Shown: positions 35,528 to 45,096 of the stretch, in pieces
How the letters are laid out: the number at the start of each line of letters is the position of its first letter
How positions within the stretch are numbered: position 1 is the stretch's first letter
Assembly (NCBI GenBank): GCA_023512345.1
Contig: JAILZT010000001.1
Span: 62,001-126,000 of the forward strand
DNA length: 64,000 nucleotides
Source: Paenibacillus sp.
GTDB lineage: Bacteria; Bacillota; Bacilli; Paenibacillales; Paenibacillaceae
Reading direction: 5' to 3'
Program-made: the position numbers and the translations under genes
Notes under the pieces: model-generated
What the model saw: the letters and a program-made list of their open reading frames with translations, nothing else
What the model was told of the DNA's origin: nothing
Databases searched by the model: none

Positions 35528-37120
35528 TTATAACTCCTCTCTATTGGATGATTGGTAACGGGGGAGAATGCTACGAATAACGTAGTCATAGACGTCTTTG
35601 AACCCCAAGTAAGACAGGATGATCAGCAGCGGATACACGGGATAAATATATCTGGACTTAATTTCCCATAAAATATAGAAACCGATGAACCCTAATATCA
35701 CTAAGATTAGAGGCACTTCATCAAATCTTTTCGCTTTAATCCCGCCGATTAACCGGACCAGAATGAAGCAATACATCAGAATATTCAAACCATATACGAT
35801 CCAGAGCAATGCCTTTCTGTACTTCGAGTCGTCTGCAAATAAATCCGTTGCAAAGGTGGAGTAGCTATAGCTTCCCGCGATACCCCCCATGCCCCGCGCA
35901 TTGCGTGCATTGCCTGAAGATCCATCGTTACCGAGGCCATACCGATCCATTTGGTAGGTTCCTTCCGTCCAGGTCCAAATCATTTTTTTATAATACATTT
36001 CCGCCAGATCGCCCAGGGACGCCTCAGATAATTTTCGGCTGATTTCTTCCTTGAAAAGTTCCGTGCTGTCCTCTTTGTTATAGTTCGCTTGTTCTTGGTA
36101 TATAGTGTAGCTCTCCCTGTTATCCCAGAAGCCGAACGTGTCCGTATTGAAGCCCATATTCAGCCACATATACACCGGAGCAGAATTTTTGGTCACCGAT
36201 TCATTAACTACGTTAGTTGACTGCAGAAGCACATTTTGTGTCCAGTTCGGAACGTTAAATAACAAAATCAGAATGCCCAAAGCCGTAATTCCCTTTTTGA
36301 TTCCAATGCTCTTCATACTCAGCAGAATGGATAAGGACACAGCGATCAGGACGATAACACCTATGCTTCTAAAATAATTGCCGAGGCCCAAGAAAATCGC
36401 AGCCCAAATCAAATGCCTCAGCGCCTTGCCTTTCATAAACTTGATCGAAAAATACAACGCGCTGGTAAGAAAAGCGGTAGCAACAACATCGTTATAGATC
36501 AGATTATTCATGAATAAGGTCGGGATATAGGTTGCTGCAAACACCAGAACGCCATAGTCATTTTCTTTTGACTTAGTATTGATTGCCTTATAAATCAGGT
36601 AAACCATTAGCGTCGTAACCAGAGTAAATAGAATATTGAAGATTTTGATCACCAGATAGTTGTCTGGAAATAAGAACAGCAGCGTTTTTAAGTACAAGAC
36701 GATTGAGAAATTAAACGGAAACATATGCAGGTATCCGCCCGTTTGGAATGAGGAGTAATCATTATCATAGAGCATACTCAAGGCCAGCGAGAGTACAGTC
36801 TGCGAATCATCCGTAGGCATTCGGGTAAACAAAAAGATAATCACGATTTGAATCATGAACGAACACAGCAGCGTAACCGGAAGGACAACCTTTTTACTAT
36901 ACTTATTAAGCTTCAGGCACAATCGGTACAAAGCTACGCTAAATAATATGACCCCTATGATCACAAGTAGAAAAATACCCAGTTGCTGTCGTTCCAGAAC
37001 CGGCGTATCCCCATAAGCAAAAAAATTGTACTGCGCCCTGTACACAAACGAGGATGCAATGAACAATCCGATAAAGAACGTTAGCATAAAATATACTGAT
37101 TTTTGGAACATCTTTCCCAT
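35528..37120 (-). CDS. GT-C fold membrane glycosyltransferase (GT39/ArnT-like)
   Basis: About 530 residues with some 11-13 membrane segments; an early extracellular loop has TRMPTDDSQTVLSLA with a DD pair, as in polyprenyl-phosphate-sugar-dependent GT-C enzymes. A long outside loop follows (about 310-410), then more membrane segments. It probably moves a sugar from a lipid carrier onto a surface polymer or protein. ATG at 37120 follows AAAGGAGA; an in-frame start 17 codons upstream has no RBS. It is followed by a small lipoprotein gene with overlap. Confidence 0.8.
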   Translation of the reverse strand: MGKMFQKSVYFMLTFFIGLFIASSFVYRAQYNFFAYGDTPVLERQQLGIFLLVIIGVILFSVALYRLCLKLNKYSKKVVLPVTLLCSFMIQIVIIFLFTRMPTDDSQTVLSLALSMLYDNDYSSFQTGGYLHMFPFNFSIVLYLKTLLFLFPDNYLVIKIFNILFTLVTTLMVYLIYKAINTKSKENDYGVLVFAATYIPTLFMNNLIYNDVVATAFLTSALYFSIKFMKGKALRHLIWAAIFLGLGNYFRSIGVIVLIAVSLSILLSMKSIGIKKGITALGILILLFNVPNWTQNVLLQSTNVVNESVTKNSAPVYMWLNMGFNTDTFGFWDNRESYTIYQEQANYNKEDSTELFKEEISRKLSEASLGDLAEMYYKKMIWTWTEGTYQMDRYGLGNDGSSGNARNARGMGGIAGSYSYSTFATDLFADDSKYRKALLWIVYGLNILMYCFILVRLIGGIKAKRFDEVPLILVILGFIGFYILWEIKSRYIYPVYPLLIILSYLGFKDVYDYVIRSILPRYQSSNREEL

Positions 37121-37256
37121 AAAAAATCTCCTTTGCGGCAATATAACGAGTACATGTCCGTGACTTGGCAACGGCTACTCGACCTTTGGGAGCATTATAT
37201 CTGCCTATTATGAAAATTAGCTGAGCGCGAAGGCTTGGATCCTAATTTCTAAACAA

Positions 37257-37293
37257 ATAAAAAAAACAGACAGCGAGTGAGCTCGCCATCTGT
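37257..37293 (-). terminator. Terminator of the pectin operon
   Basis: On the minus strand the stem GCGAG/CTCGC extended by ACAGA/TCTGT is followed by eight T, about 90 bases after the GH43 stop codon. Confidence 0.75.
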
Positions 37294-37352
37294 CCATCTT
37301 TCATTACGACTATGCGGTCCGCATCGCGGATGGTAGACAACCGATGGGCTGT
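37290..37352 (-). pseudogene. Fossil of an ABC transporter ATPase C-terminus
   Basis: The minus strand encodes AHRLSTIRDADRIVVMKDGQ, the H-loop and following strand of an ABC exporter-type ATPase, and nothing more of the gene. The frame then runs into the terminator and stops at 37242. It is a remnant left by deletion. Confidence 0.75.
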
Positions 37353-37369
37353 CCAACCGATGGGCTGTC
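37338..37369. repeat. Perfect 16-bp tandem duplication
   Basis: CAACCGATGGGCTGTC occurs twice in direct succession (37338-37353, 37354-37369), at the upstream edge of the ABC ATPase remnant. Confidence 0.9.
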
Positions 37370-37379
37370 TTACCCATAA

Positions 37380-38972
37380 TTAAACTTCCTCTTTACCTTG
37401 ATAGGAAAAATGAGTGAAGTCGGCGTGGCTGCTTTGAAACTGCTGCATATCATGAGCGGCGATCCCCACAAAGTTTCCGGTAAAGCCCCCAGACAGAAAG
37501 CTGATATTCTGGGATTCAAATACGGGGCTCCACGATGATTCGTTCCCGGTGCGATAAGAGAATTGTGCCTTAAGTCCTTCAACTTCAACCGCCAAATAAA
37601 CGGGAAGTTCTTCACTCAGCACAAACTGCCCAGGAACCGTTACAAATTTATCTGCCTCACACCGCATCATCCGCAGTATTTTACCCTGCCCTCCCTCATG
37701 CGTGACATACATATACAAATATCTCTCTTCATTAAGATACAGCAGCAGTCCAGCCATTTGTAAATAGCTCTCCGGCTGATATTCAAGTCCCGTTTCCGCT
37801 CTGAAATGCTTGTCCGTTTGCCGAATGGCAAGTATATGATGCTGAAAAAGACTTTGCATGGATTCTCCGGCTTTAATTCTCAGGTAGCCAGGTCTTTCAT
37901 GAAGTGAGCACCAGCTTTCATCAGCCATGATGCGCAGGGTATTCCAATTTTTGTGTAAATGGGGTCCATCGAAGGTGTCTACAAATTCAAACACCTGTCT
38001 CTGCTCGTTCACGAGGGTACCTTTTGGTGCAGGAACTTCTAACTGAGGGGAATTCCCACCAGCCGTAAGACGCAGCCATCCCTGCTCATTCCAATAGACC
38101 TGCTGAAGAGCTGTCTCCCGACCGAGAATGGCATACTCGCCTTCTATCGGACGTGTACACAAATGGGCCATGTACCATTCACCCTCTGGTGTCTGCACAA
38201 GACTGCCGTGGCCGGCGCATTGCAACTCCAGCTCGGGATTATCCCGCGAAGTCAACATTGGATTCTGTGGATCTACCTCGTATGGTCCCATCAAATCTTT
38301 GGAACGGGCCACGGTTACAGCATGACCTGAACCTGTACCCCCTTCTGCAGTAATTAGGTAATAATAGCCGTCACGCTTATAAATATGTGGCGCTTCTGTC
38401 TTTTTGAGCGAAGTGCAATCAAATATTTTAACCGGTTTGCCTATAAGACAACGGTGTACCGGATCGTATTCCTGAATGATAATGCCGCTTGATTTATTGC
38501 CTTCCGTGATACGGTAATCCCATAGCTCGTTCAGAATCCACTTACGTCCGTCTTCGTCATGAAATAAAGACGGATCAAACCCGCTGCTGTTCAAATAAAC
38601 AGGCTCAGACCAGGGACCTTCAATTGCAGAGGCTGTAATCAGGAAATTATGAGAGTCTTTGAACGGACGTTTGGTGCTTTTGACATCCGTGTATATCAGG
38701 TAGAAGACCCCTTCGTGGTTGCTGAGCTGCGGTGCCCAAATACTGCAATCCTTCGGGTTCCCCCTCAAGTCTACCTGGTGAGTGAGAATATCCGTACAAT
38801 GTTCCCACTCCGCCAAATCCTTGGATTGATACACACGCACACCTGGTAGCCACCCAAAAGAAGACACTGCAATATAATAAATATCACCAACCCTTAGCAT
38901 ATAGGGGTCTGGATTAAAGCCCTTGAGTATAGGATTTTGTATGATGGTTGTTTTCTTGTTCTCTATGGTCAT
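37380..38972 (-). CDS. Glycoside hydrolase family 43 (beta-xylosidase/arabinofuranosidase)
   Basis: A 530-residue cytosolic enzyme. The five-bladed propeller has catalytic Asp in FNPDPY near 20, Asp in SGFDPSLF near 135 and Glu in KKTEAPHIY near 191. The C-terminal part (about 330-528) is the beta-sandwich found in XynB-type GH43 enzymes. No signal peptide, so it acts on imported oligomers, probably arabinose or xylose side chains of pectin. It overlaps the pectinesterase gene by four bases and is the last gene of the operon. Confidence 0.9.
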   Translation of the reverse strand: MTIENKKTTIIQNPILKGFNPDPYMLRVGDIYYIAVSSFGWLPGVRVYQSKDLAEWEHCTDILTHQVDLRGNPKDCSIWAPQLSNHEGVFYLIYTDVKSTKRPFKDSHNFLITASAIEGPWSEPVYLNSSGFDPSLFHDEDGRKWILNELWDYRITEGNKSSGIIIQEYDPVHRCLIGKPVKIFDCTSLKKTEAPHIYKRDGYYYLITAEGGTGSGHAVTVARSKDLMGPYEVDPQNPMLTSRDNPELELQCAGHGSLVQTPEGEWYMAHLCTRPIEGEYAILGRETALQQVYWNEQGWLRLTAGGNSPQLEVPAPKGTLVNEQRQVFEFVDTFDGPHLHKNWNTLRIMADESWCSLHERPGYLRIKAGESMQSLFQHHILAIRQTDKHFRAETGLEYQPESYLQMAGLLLYLNEERYLYMYVTHEGGQGKILRMMRCEADKFVTVPGQFVLSEELPVYLAVEVEGLKAQFSYRTGNESSWSPVFESQNISFLSGGFTGNFVGIAAHDMQQFQSSHADFTHFSYQGKEEV

Positions 38973-39940
38973 AATTCAATCTCCTCTTTCCAAAAATCCG
39001 TATCAGCAAAGACTTGCTCTTTCCGAAGATACATCCATTTCTCAAACCCAGAGCAGATCGCCCATGGAACGCGGTGATACCTTAAAGCATCCTCGCTCAA
39101 GGTCCCGAACTCCCGGTACCGAACGCTTCTTTCGTTAGAAGAATTGCCCCAGCTATCCCAACCCCGAGGATGAATATGGCTGCCCATCTTACAATCCACA
39201 AAATCTGTTTTAGCATATTCACGCCAAGGTCGACCCAAATATACTTGGTTCACCCCTACTTCGGCAGTTAGGAAACACTCCTGAAAGATATAACCGTGCT
39301 TATTACCCTCCGGTGTAGAAGCTGCTGTTATATAACCTGGCTCATTACGGGCATGCCGCAAACTTCGAATCTCGCAGTGCTCAAATAAAGCCGTAGCCCC
39401 GCCAAAAATAAAGTCCACGGTTCCCTCAATACAGCAATGCTGATACAGCTGACGATAGTGCGAATGATGTTCTCTTAGGGGGATTCCCCCGAAAGAGTTC
39501 CCTGCTTTTGGCGCCGGTGGAAGCGGGCCTGTAAATAAGGTATCCTGATACCCCTTAAAGGTACAATGACGAAATACGGTCTCATCGCAATGAGCGTATA
39601 CAGCGATGGCTTGCCCGATCTCTACCCCTTGCCCAGCCGCATTGACGATTACTAGATTCTCTAGTATGAGACAACGGCCGCCCAAAAATAAAGTGGGAGT
39701 GCCAAATGTACCGAGTTCTCTCCCCGATTCGTCGTGTTGCCTTGCATAAAGGTTCCCGCGAATCTCCACCTGTCCGATACCAATAATCGTGAGATTGGAG
39801 CGGTAAATTCGCACCGTTTCTTCATAAACTCCGGGCAACACATACAAAGTCTCTGCCTGCTCGGGTGATTGTTGTTCAAGTGCATCAACTGCATCCTGTA
39901 TGGAATGAAAATCACAAAAGGGTTCTTTTCCCACCAGCAA
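38969..39940 (-). CDS. Pectin methylesterase (CE8)
   Basis: A 323-residue right-handed beta-helix enzyme that removes methyl esters from galacturonate. Motifs are GYQDTLF near 130, VDFIFGG near 174 and GRPWREYAKT near 236. It lacks a signal peptide, so it works on imported oligogalacturonides. The start is a TTG after AAGGTGG; no ATG fits. It is 22 bases after the esterase gene and overlaps GH43 by four bases. Confidence 0.92.
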   Translation of the reverse strand: MLVGKEPFCDFHSIQDAVDALEQQSPEQAETLYVLPGVYEETVRIYRSNLTIIGIGQVEIRGNLYARQHDESGRELGTFGTPTLFLGGRCLILENLVIVNAAGQGVEIGQAIAVYAHCDETVFRHCTFKGYQDTLFTGPLPPAPKAGNSFGGIPLREHHSHYRQLYQHCCIEGTVDFIFGGATALFEHCEIRSLRHARNEPGYITAASTPEGNKHGYIFQECFLTAEVGVNQVYLGRPWREYAKTDFVDCKMGSHIHPRGWDSWGNSSNERSVRYREFGTLSEDALRYHRVPWAICSGFEKWMYLRKEQVFADTDFWKEEIEL

Positions 39941-39962
39941 GGGATTGCCACCTTCTTTCGAC

Positions 39963-40853
39963 TTATAAATATTGAGCTAAAAAGGTCTGCCAAGTGGCAC
40001 GCATTTCCATAGTCTCCATATGCCCGCCACTGGCAATGACTGACCGCCAATGCGCCGGGCTTTCTGCCTCGTTATAGGCTTCTATTAAACCTTGATCCAA
40101 CAGCCGGACGCCTTCAATCGGACACATTCTATCGTTCTGGCCGGTCAGACTCATACGTGGGCGAGGTACAATCATTTTTTGAATATCCAATGTCGTAAAG
40201 GTTTTCAGCAAGCCGGGGACATAGGAATAAAAGCCATGATGATCCAGTCCCCTCTTTCCAATCAACGTATGGGCATCCACCTGTCCGCAAATATCAATCG
40301 TAACCTTGATCCGTTGATCCAGCGCCGCCAGCCACCATGCCATCAGCCCCCCCATGGACATGCCAAGAGTCGCGACCCTGGAGCCGTCAATATCTTCACG
40401 ACTGCACAAATAGTCCAGCATCCGCCGGTTGTCGTAAAGCATCATGCCCCACATTACCTGACCTTGCCATAGCATTTCCTTCACAAGCTCGCTTTCCGTT
40501 TTGCCGCCGCGTTCATTGAAGCCCCACATATCGATGCAGCAAGCGGCATACCCCATATCTGTAAGCGTCTTAGCAAAGGAGGGCTGCTGCAGGTAAGAGC
40601 TACCACGGATAAATTCATTTCGCCCGTGAGTGTAATTGCCCCCGTGGGAATGATTGAAAAGTGCCAAAGGAAACGGACCTTGTTTACCCAGAGGTGTAGC
40701 AACATAAGCCGGAACCCTTTCGATCCCGTTCAAATCCAGCAACAGCGTTTCCAGACGAAACCCGTCGAACTCCTCGCACCAGAGCAGCTCCACTGAGATC
40801 GGCCCGTCTTCGGGAAGATCCCCTAATAACGTTATCAATGAATCGCGACTCAT
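39963..40853 (-). CDS. Alpha/beta hydrolase (probable pectin deacetylase/esterase)
   Basis: A 296-residue alpha/beta hydrolase. Nucleophile elbow GMSMGG near 164, acid in GQNDRMCP and His in ASGGHMETM at the C-terminus form a triad; FNHSHGGNY is the oxyanion loop. No signal peptide. It starts two bases after the GH28 stop codon, so translation is coupled. By context it removes acetyl or other ester groups from pectin fragments; the substrate is inferred. Confidence 0.85.
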   Translation of the reverse strand: MSRDSLITLLGDLPEDGPISVELLWCEEFDGFRLETLLLDLNGIERVPAYVATPLGKQGPFPLALFNHSHGGNYTHGRNEFIRGSSYLQQPSFAKTLTDMGYAACCIDMWGFNERGGKTESELVKEMLWQGQVMWGMMLYDNRRMLDYLCSREDIDGSRVATLGMSMGGLMAWWLAALDQRIKVTIDICGQVDAHTLIGKRGLDHHGFYSYVPGLLKTFTTLDIQKMIVPRPRMSLTGQNDRMCPIEGVRLLDQGLIEAYNEAESPAHWRSVIASGGHMETMEMRATWQTFLAQYL

Positions 40854-40855
40854 CC

Positions 40856-42226
40856 TTATACGCCCTGCTCGCTAAGATCTTCTTCTGAAGGTACAACGGT
40901 AACCTGCTCAACCAGCACCTCAGATTTACGTGTATTCCTGGATCTACAGTCCGCGACATCAATATCTTCACCATTCTCAATGTAGAAAGCAGGCCCTTCA
41001 TGATTCTCAATCGTCACATAGCGGAACTGCACATCTCTAACATTGCCCAGATAAAAACCGCGATTATTCATATCTTGAATGCCCGACATCATCGCAGGAC
41101 GTCCTGGAATAGCATTCTCCGCCATTGAAATATCAATGTTGGTGAACGAAATTTCTGAAATGTACTGTTCTGCCAGACCATATAGGAAACCTGCTGCGGC
41201 ATGAACATTCCGCGCGGTGATATTAGCAAAATGAATGCGTCTAAAGTTTGGCGTTTCCTCTGTAACCGGATAAGGGTGTTTATCCCAGACGTATTTTTCC
41301 TTGCCGCGAGGTCCACAGAAATAATAAAGATTCAGAATAAAGGGACAAATTACGTCATCCATAACAATATTACTGATCCGAATATCTTCCACGATTCCAC
41401 CACGTCCACGTCTAGACTTCAGACGAATGCCACGGTCCGTTTGTTTGAACACGCAATTGCTGATAACTACGTTACGGATATCTCCGCTCATTTCGCTTCC
41501 TAATACAACACCGCCATGGCCGTGAATCATAGTGCAGTTCGTGATCGTGATATTCTCGCACGGAATGCGTTCCTTGGTATCTTCAGTTCCTGCCTTGATG
41601 GCAATGCAGTCATCGCCTACGTCAATGTAGCAATTACTAATCCGGACATTGTTGCAGGATTCCGGATCAATACCATCCGTATTGGGTGAATCTGCTGGAT
41701 TATAGATGGACAAATTATCGATATTTACATTGGTGCAAGCAATAGGATTAACCGTCCAGCTTGGTGAATTTGTAAGTTTTAAATCTTTAATCGTCACTCG
41801 TTCGCATTTGTAAAAGCTAATTAATGTTGGTCGCGGATACTGCAGCTCTTCCGGACGATTACGTTTCTTATCCCACCATAATCCACCATTTCCGTCTACC
41901 GTTCCGTTCCCCGTTACCGATACATTTTCCAAATTCGACCCAAAAATACAGGGTGCATGAACCTCCTGCTTTACACCCTCCCAACGGGACTCCACTGGAG
42001 GATATTCATTCGGATCCGTACTGAAGAAAAGAACAGCCCCGGAGCTAATGTGCAGCTCAATATTGCTTTTCAAAAAGATCGCACCGGTATGAAAGGTTCC
42101 TGACGGTATGTAAACCGTTCCCCCTCCAGCTTCACTTGCTGCTTGAATTGCACTCGCAATAGCTGCTGTAGAAAGCTGCGGACTATTTTTATGAGCACCG
42201 AAATCCTCAATATTGTACATATGCAT
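40856..42226 (-). CDS. Polygalacturonase (GH28)
   Basis: About 456 residues, a right-handed beta-helix. Catalytic motifs are NTDGIDPES near 180, DDCIAIKAG near 205, GHGGVVLG near 236 and RLKSRRGRGG near 267. There is no signal peptide, so it is likely an intracellular exo-acting enzyme on oligogalacturonides or rhamnogalacturonides. ATG at 42226 follows AAGGAG; the longer frame from 42250 lacks an RBS. It follows GH105 by about 20 bases. Confidence 0.92.
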   Translation of the reverse strand: MHMYNIEDFGAHKNSPQLSTAAIASAIQAASEAGGGTVYIPSGTFHTGAIFLKSNIELHISSGAVLFFSTDPNEYPPVESRWEGVKQEVHAPCIFGSNLENVSVTGNGTVDGNGGLWWDKKRNRPEELQYPRPTLISFYKCERVTIKDLKLTNSPSWTVNPIACTNVNIDNLSIYNPADSPNTDGIDPESCNNVRISNCYIDVGDDCIAIKAGTEDTKERIPCENITITNCTMIHGHGGVVLGSEMSGDIRNVVISNCVFKQTDRGIRLKSRRGRGGIVEDIRISNIVMDDVICPFILNLYYFCGPRGKEKYVWDKHPYPVTEETPNFRRIHFANITARNVHAAAGFLYGLAEQYISEISFTNIDISMAENAIPGRPAMMSGIQDMNNRGFYLGNVRDVQFRYVTIENHEGPAFYIENGEDIDVADCRSRNTRKSEVLVEQVTVVPSEEDLSEQGV

Positions 42227-42246
42227 ACCATTCACTCCTTTTTCGT

Positions 42247-43362
42247 TCAACGTTGTAAATATTCGTATTCTCCACAGGCTTGTAAGAAAGCGCCCAATCC
42301 CTTTTGATCATTAGTAATGATCGGCTCACTGATATAATAGGCGAAAGTACCATCACGTTGATCCGCTCCGCCCAAACCTGCTACTTGGCAGTTTTTATTA
42401 AGATTAACTAAGCCTTCTTTGGTCGTCGTTATAAATTCTGCGATAAGCCCGTTATAAGCACTGTCGAGTGTTCCGTACCAGCTGTTATCCAGTACTTCAA
42501 GACGAATTCCTTTGGCAATGGCATAGGCGATCATACTTGATGCTGAAGCCTCCAGATAATTACCTTTACGGTCAGCCAAATTGACTACCTGATACCAAAC
42601 TCCGGATTCAGCATCCTGGTAGGGCTTCAAAGCAGACAATGTATCGTTCAGAATACGAACAAGAACCTTATAATCCTTATGATCAGCAGGCAGTATCTCC
42701 AGTACATCTACCAGCGCCATCAAGTACCAGCCGAGCGAACGCCCCCAGAAGTTTTGAGACAGTCCCGTTTCAGGATCACACCACGGCTGTATCCGTTTTT
42801 CATCCCAAGCGTGAAACAATAATCCCGTCTCCGCATCTTTGGTGTGCTGCTCACAAAGAATAAATTGCTTGGTGATATCGTCCAGATTCGCCCCGGCTTC
42901 AAAGGCAAGCGAATATTCCAAATAGAAAGGGGAGCCCATATACAAGCCATCCAGCCAAATTTGGTAAGGGTAAATTTCTTTGTGCCAGAACGCTCCTTCG
43001 GAGGTGCGGGGATGTGTTTCGATTTGCGTTCTTAAAAGCTCCGCTGCTTTTTTATATTTCTCTAGCCCGGTCTCTTTATAGAGAACAAACAATAACTTCC
43101 CGTTATTCAAGTGGTCAATATTATATTCATCCAGGCGGTACCCTTGAATAGAGCCATCTTCTTGAATGAAATGATCCATATTGTCTTGGATGTATTGGTA
43201 ATACTTAGAGTCGCCTGTCTGTTTCCAGAGAAGTTCGAATCCCTTTAAAACAACTCCATAATCATACGACCATTTTCCCAGATGTCCCTTGTCTTCATAC
43301 AGCTTCGGTGTACGTACCATAATAGAATCTGCCATCTGAATTGCCCAATTGTGATTAATCAT
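42247..43362 (-). CDS. Unsaturated rhamnogalacturonyl hydrolase (GH105)
   Basis: A 371-residue alpha6/alpha6-barrel enzyme of the YteR/YesR type. It removes the unsaturated galacturonyl residue left by pectate or rhamnogalacturonan lyases. Visible are IWLDGLYMGSPF with the catalytic Asp near 140, and SLGWYLMALVDVLE. It follows the solute-binding-protein gene after a stable hairpin and starts the enzyme part of the operon (RBS AGGAGG). Confidence 0.92.
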   Translation of the reverse strand: MINHNWAIQMADSIMVRTPKLYEDKGHLGKWSYDYGVVLKGFELLWKQTGDSKYYQYIQDNMDHFIQEDGSIQGYRLDEYNIDHLNNGKLLFVLYKETGLEKYKKAAELLRTQIETHPRTSEGAFWHKEIYPYQIWLDGLYMGSPFYLEYSLAFEAGANLDDITKQFILCEQHTKDAETGLLFHAWDEKRIQPWCDPETGLSQNFWGRSLGWYLMALVDVLEILPADHKDYKVLVRILNDTLSALKPYQDAESGVWYQVVNLADRKGNYLEASASSMIAYAIAKGIRLEVLDNSWYGTLDSAYNGLIAEFITTTKEGLVNLNKNCQVAGLGGADQRDGTFAYYISEPIITNDQKGLGAFLQACGEYEYLQR

Positions 43363-43384
43363 AATAACCTCCTGACTGAATACA

Positions 43385-43411
43385 GTCCTACTCGCGAGTT
43401 GCGAGTAGGAC
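43385..43411 (-). terminator. Stable intra-operon hairpin without T-tract
   Basis: A perfect 11-bp stem (43385-43395 with 43401-43411) with loop GAGTT lies between the solute-binding-protein gene and GH105. There is no T-tract, so it more likely protects the upstream mRNA from decay than stops transcription. Confidence 0.65.
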
Positions 43412-43442
43412 CCTTCAGCTAATATTTATTTATTATTGATAT

Positions 43443-44996
43443 TTATTTACTTACTGCTTTATAAGCGGCTTCGTACTCGGAAATAATGTTGCTGCCACCA
43501 GATTTCTTCCAATTTTCAATAGCGGCCTTATACTCATCCAAAGTCATTTTACCTAGGATGTATTTATAAGTAGCGTCTGTAGTAATCTTTTGCAATTCTG
43601 AACCTTGGGTTGAGAACGTTTCAGATTCCAGAGAGTACGCTGGATTTAATACTGCATAATTCTTGTTATCTAGTATTAGTTTGTCCGCTTCCATTTTCAA
43701 AGGATCGGCATCATGAATCTTATATCCGTACTCAATAGGACGAGAAGCTGAGAACGGCTGTACTTCTTGCTCCCACAGATCACTACTCAAGATGGTTACG
43801 GCTTTATCTGCATCGGCTGTGTAATGAACGCCTTCGATACCATAGGTCATTAGGGCATAGGTCTCTTCGTCCATCAAATCATTTATAAATTTCAAAATTC
43901 TCTTCAACTCTGCTTCATCTTTTACTTCCGATTTCGGGAAAGAAAGCAGACCTCCAATACCGTTGTTCGCAGCCCAGATTGCCCGGTCGCTTTCATTACC
44001 TGTAGAGGTAATATCGTTAACCATAACGAGTTCCATATTGTCCTGAATTCCTTTGGCCTTATTTAACAAGTTTTTACTATCAAATAGGGCACCAACATAA
44101 ATCCCTGCTTTACCCTGCGAAAATTTTTGCTGCTGGTCGGTCTTGGCTGTTACAGCAAAATCCTGATTGATATAGCCATTGTCAAATAATTGCTTCATAA
44201 AATCCATGGTTTTAATATAACCTTCTGTTTCAAACTCTGGAGTCATTTTGCCGTCTGCGCTGACACTCCAGTTATTTGGAGTTCCAAAGTACGAACCCAA
44301 TGTTTTGAATGCACCGTATATAAGATCATTGCGGTCCGTAAAGCCTGTGGTATCTTTAACCCCATTGCCATCTGGATCCTGTTCGGTGAATGCCTTTGCG
44401 ACTGCCATTAAATCATCCGTTGTCTTTGGAACCTCCAGCTTGAGCTTATCAAGCCAGTCTTTACGAATAACCACACCATTACGTGCTAATGATTTTTGGA
44501 ACGGCACTCCATACAACTTGCCTCCGATGGAAGCTGATGTGCGGATTTCCTTACTGATCTTAGCCAGATTAGGGAACTCGTCTAAAAAGGGTTCAACTTC
44601 CCAGAACATACCGGACTTCAAAGCGTTTCTTACTGCTGAATTTTCAAGAATGGTTAAAGTAACAATATCTGCCAAGGAGTCCGAAGCCAAAGAAGTATTG
44701 ATTCGTTCTTCCTTGGAAGCGTCAGGAACCCAAGAGAATTCAAGTTCCGTGTTCGTCTTTTCTTCGATTTTATTCAGTACAGTATCCGTTGGAGGAGATG
44801 GCGTGTGTAAGATATTCAGCCATGTAATCGTTGTTTTAACATTTTCCGCTGGGGCATTAGTCTGGGCAGCCGGTTTATCACCCGATGCTGCATTGTTTGC
44901 TGCATTGTTTGTTTCTTTGTTGTTGCCACCACATGCGGTTAACAATAACCCGCTGCAAACTGATAAAGCCACTAGTTTCTTATAATTACGCTTCAT
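43443..44996 (-). CDS. ABC transporter solute-binding lipoprotein
   Basis: About 517 residues. Lipoprotein signal with lipobox LTACGG near residue 23, an Asn/Ala-rich linker, and the type-1 solute-binding fold of the LplA family (for example VVIRKDWLDKL). It probably binds oligogalacturonides outside the membrane. ATG at 44996 is nine bases after AGGGG; a GTG two codons earlier is less well placed. It follows the permease gene; no ATPase is encoded, so a shared MsmX-type ATPase is expected. Confidence 0.92.
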   Translation of the reverse strand: MKRNYKKLVALSVCSGLLLTACGGNNKETNNAANNAASGDKPAAQTNAPAENVKTTITWLNILHTPSPPTDTVLNKIEEKTNTELEFSWVPDASKEERINTSLASDSLADIVTLTILENSAVRNALKSGMFWEVEPFLDEFPNLAKISKEIRTSASIGGKLYGVPFQKSLARNGVVIRKDWLDKLKLEVPKTTDDLMAVAKAFTEQDPDGNGVKDTTGFTDRNDLIYGAFKTLGSYFGTPNNWSVSADGKMTPEFETEGYIKTMDFMKQLFDNGYINQDFAVTAKTDQQQKFSQGKAGIYVGALFDSKNLLNKAKGIQDNMELVMVNDITSTGNESDRAIWAANNGIGGLLSFPKSEVKDEAELKRILKFINDLMDEETYALMTYGIEGVHYTADADKAVTILSSDLWEQEVQPFSASRPIEYGYKIHDADPLKMEADKLILDNKNYAVLNPAYSLESETFSTQGSELQKITTDATYKYILGKMTLDEYKAAIENWKKSGGSNIISEYEAAYKAVSK

Positions 44997-45096
44997 TAAC
45001 ACTATCCCCTTTTATTGAAATTAGCATTGCTCTATCTTCCTCCTTCGCCACTGGCGAAAGCAAGAATTCCTTGTTGTTAAATCTTTGGATACGGGC

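Noticed and set aside
44248..44985. Long plus-strand frame inside the solute-binding-protein gene
   Set aside because: It lies fully opposite a clear lipoprotein gene with signal, RBS and family motifs, and its product has no recognisable features.
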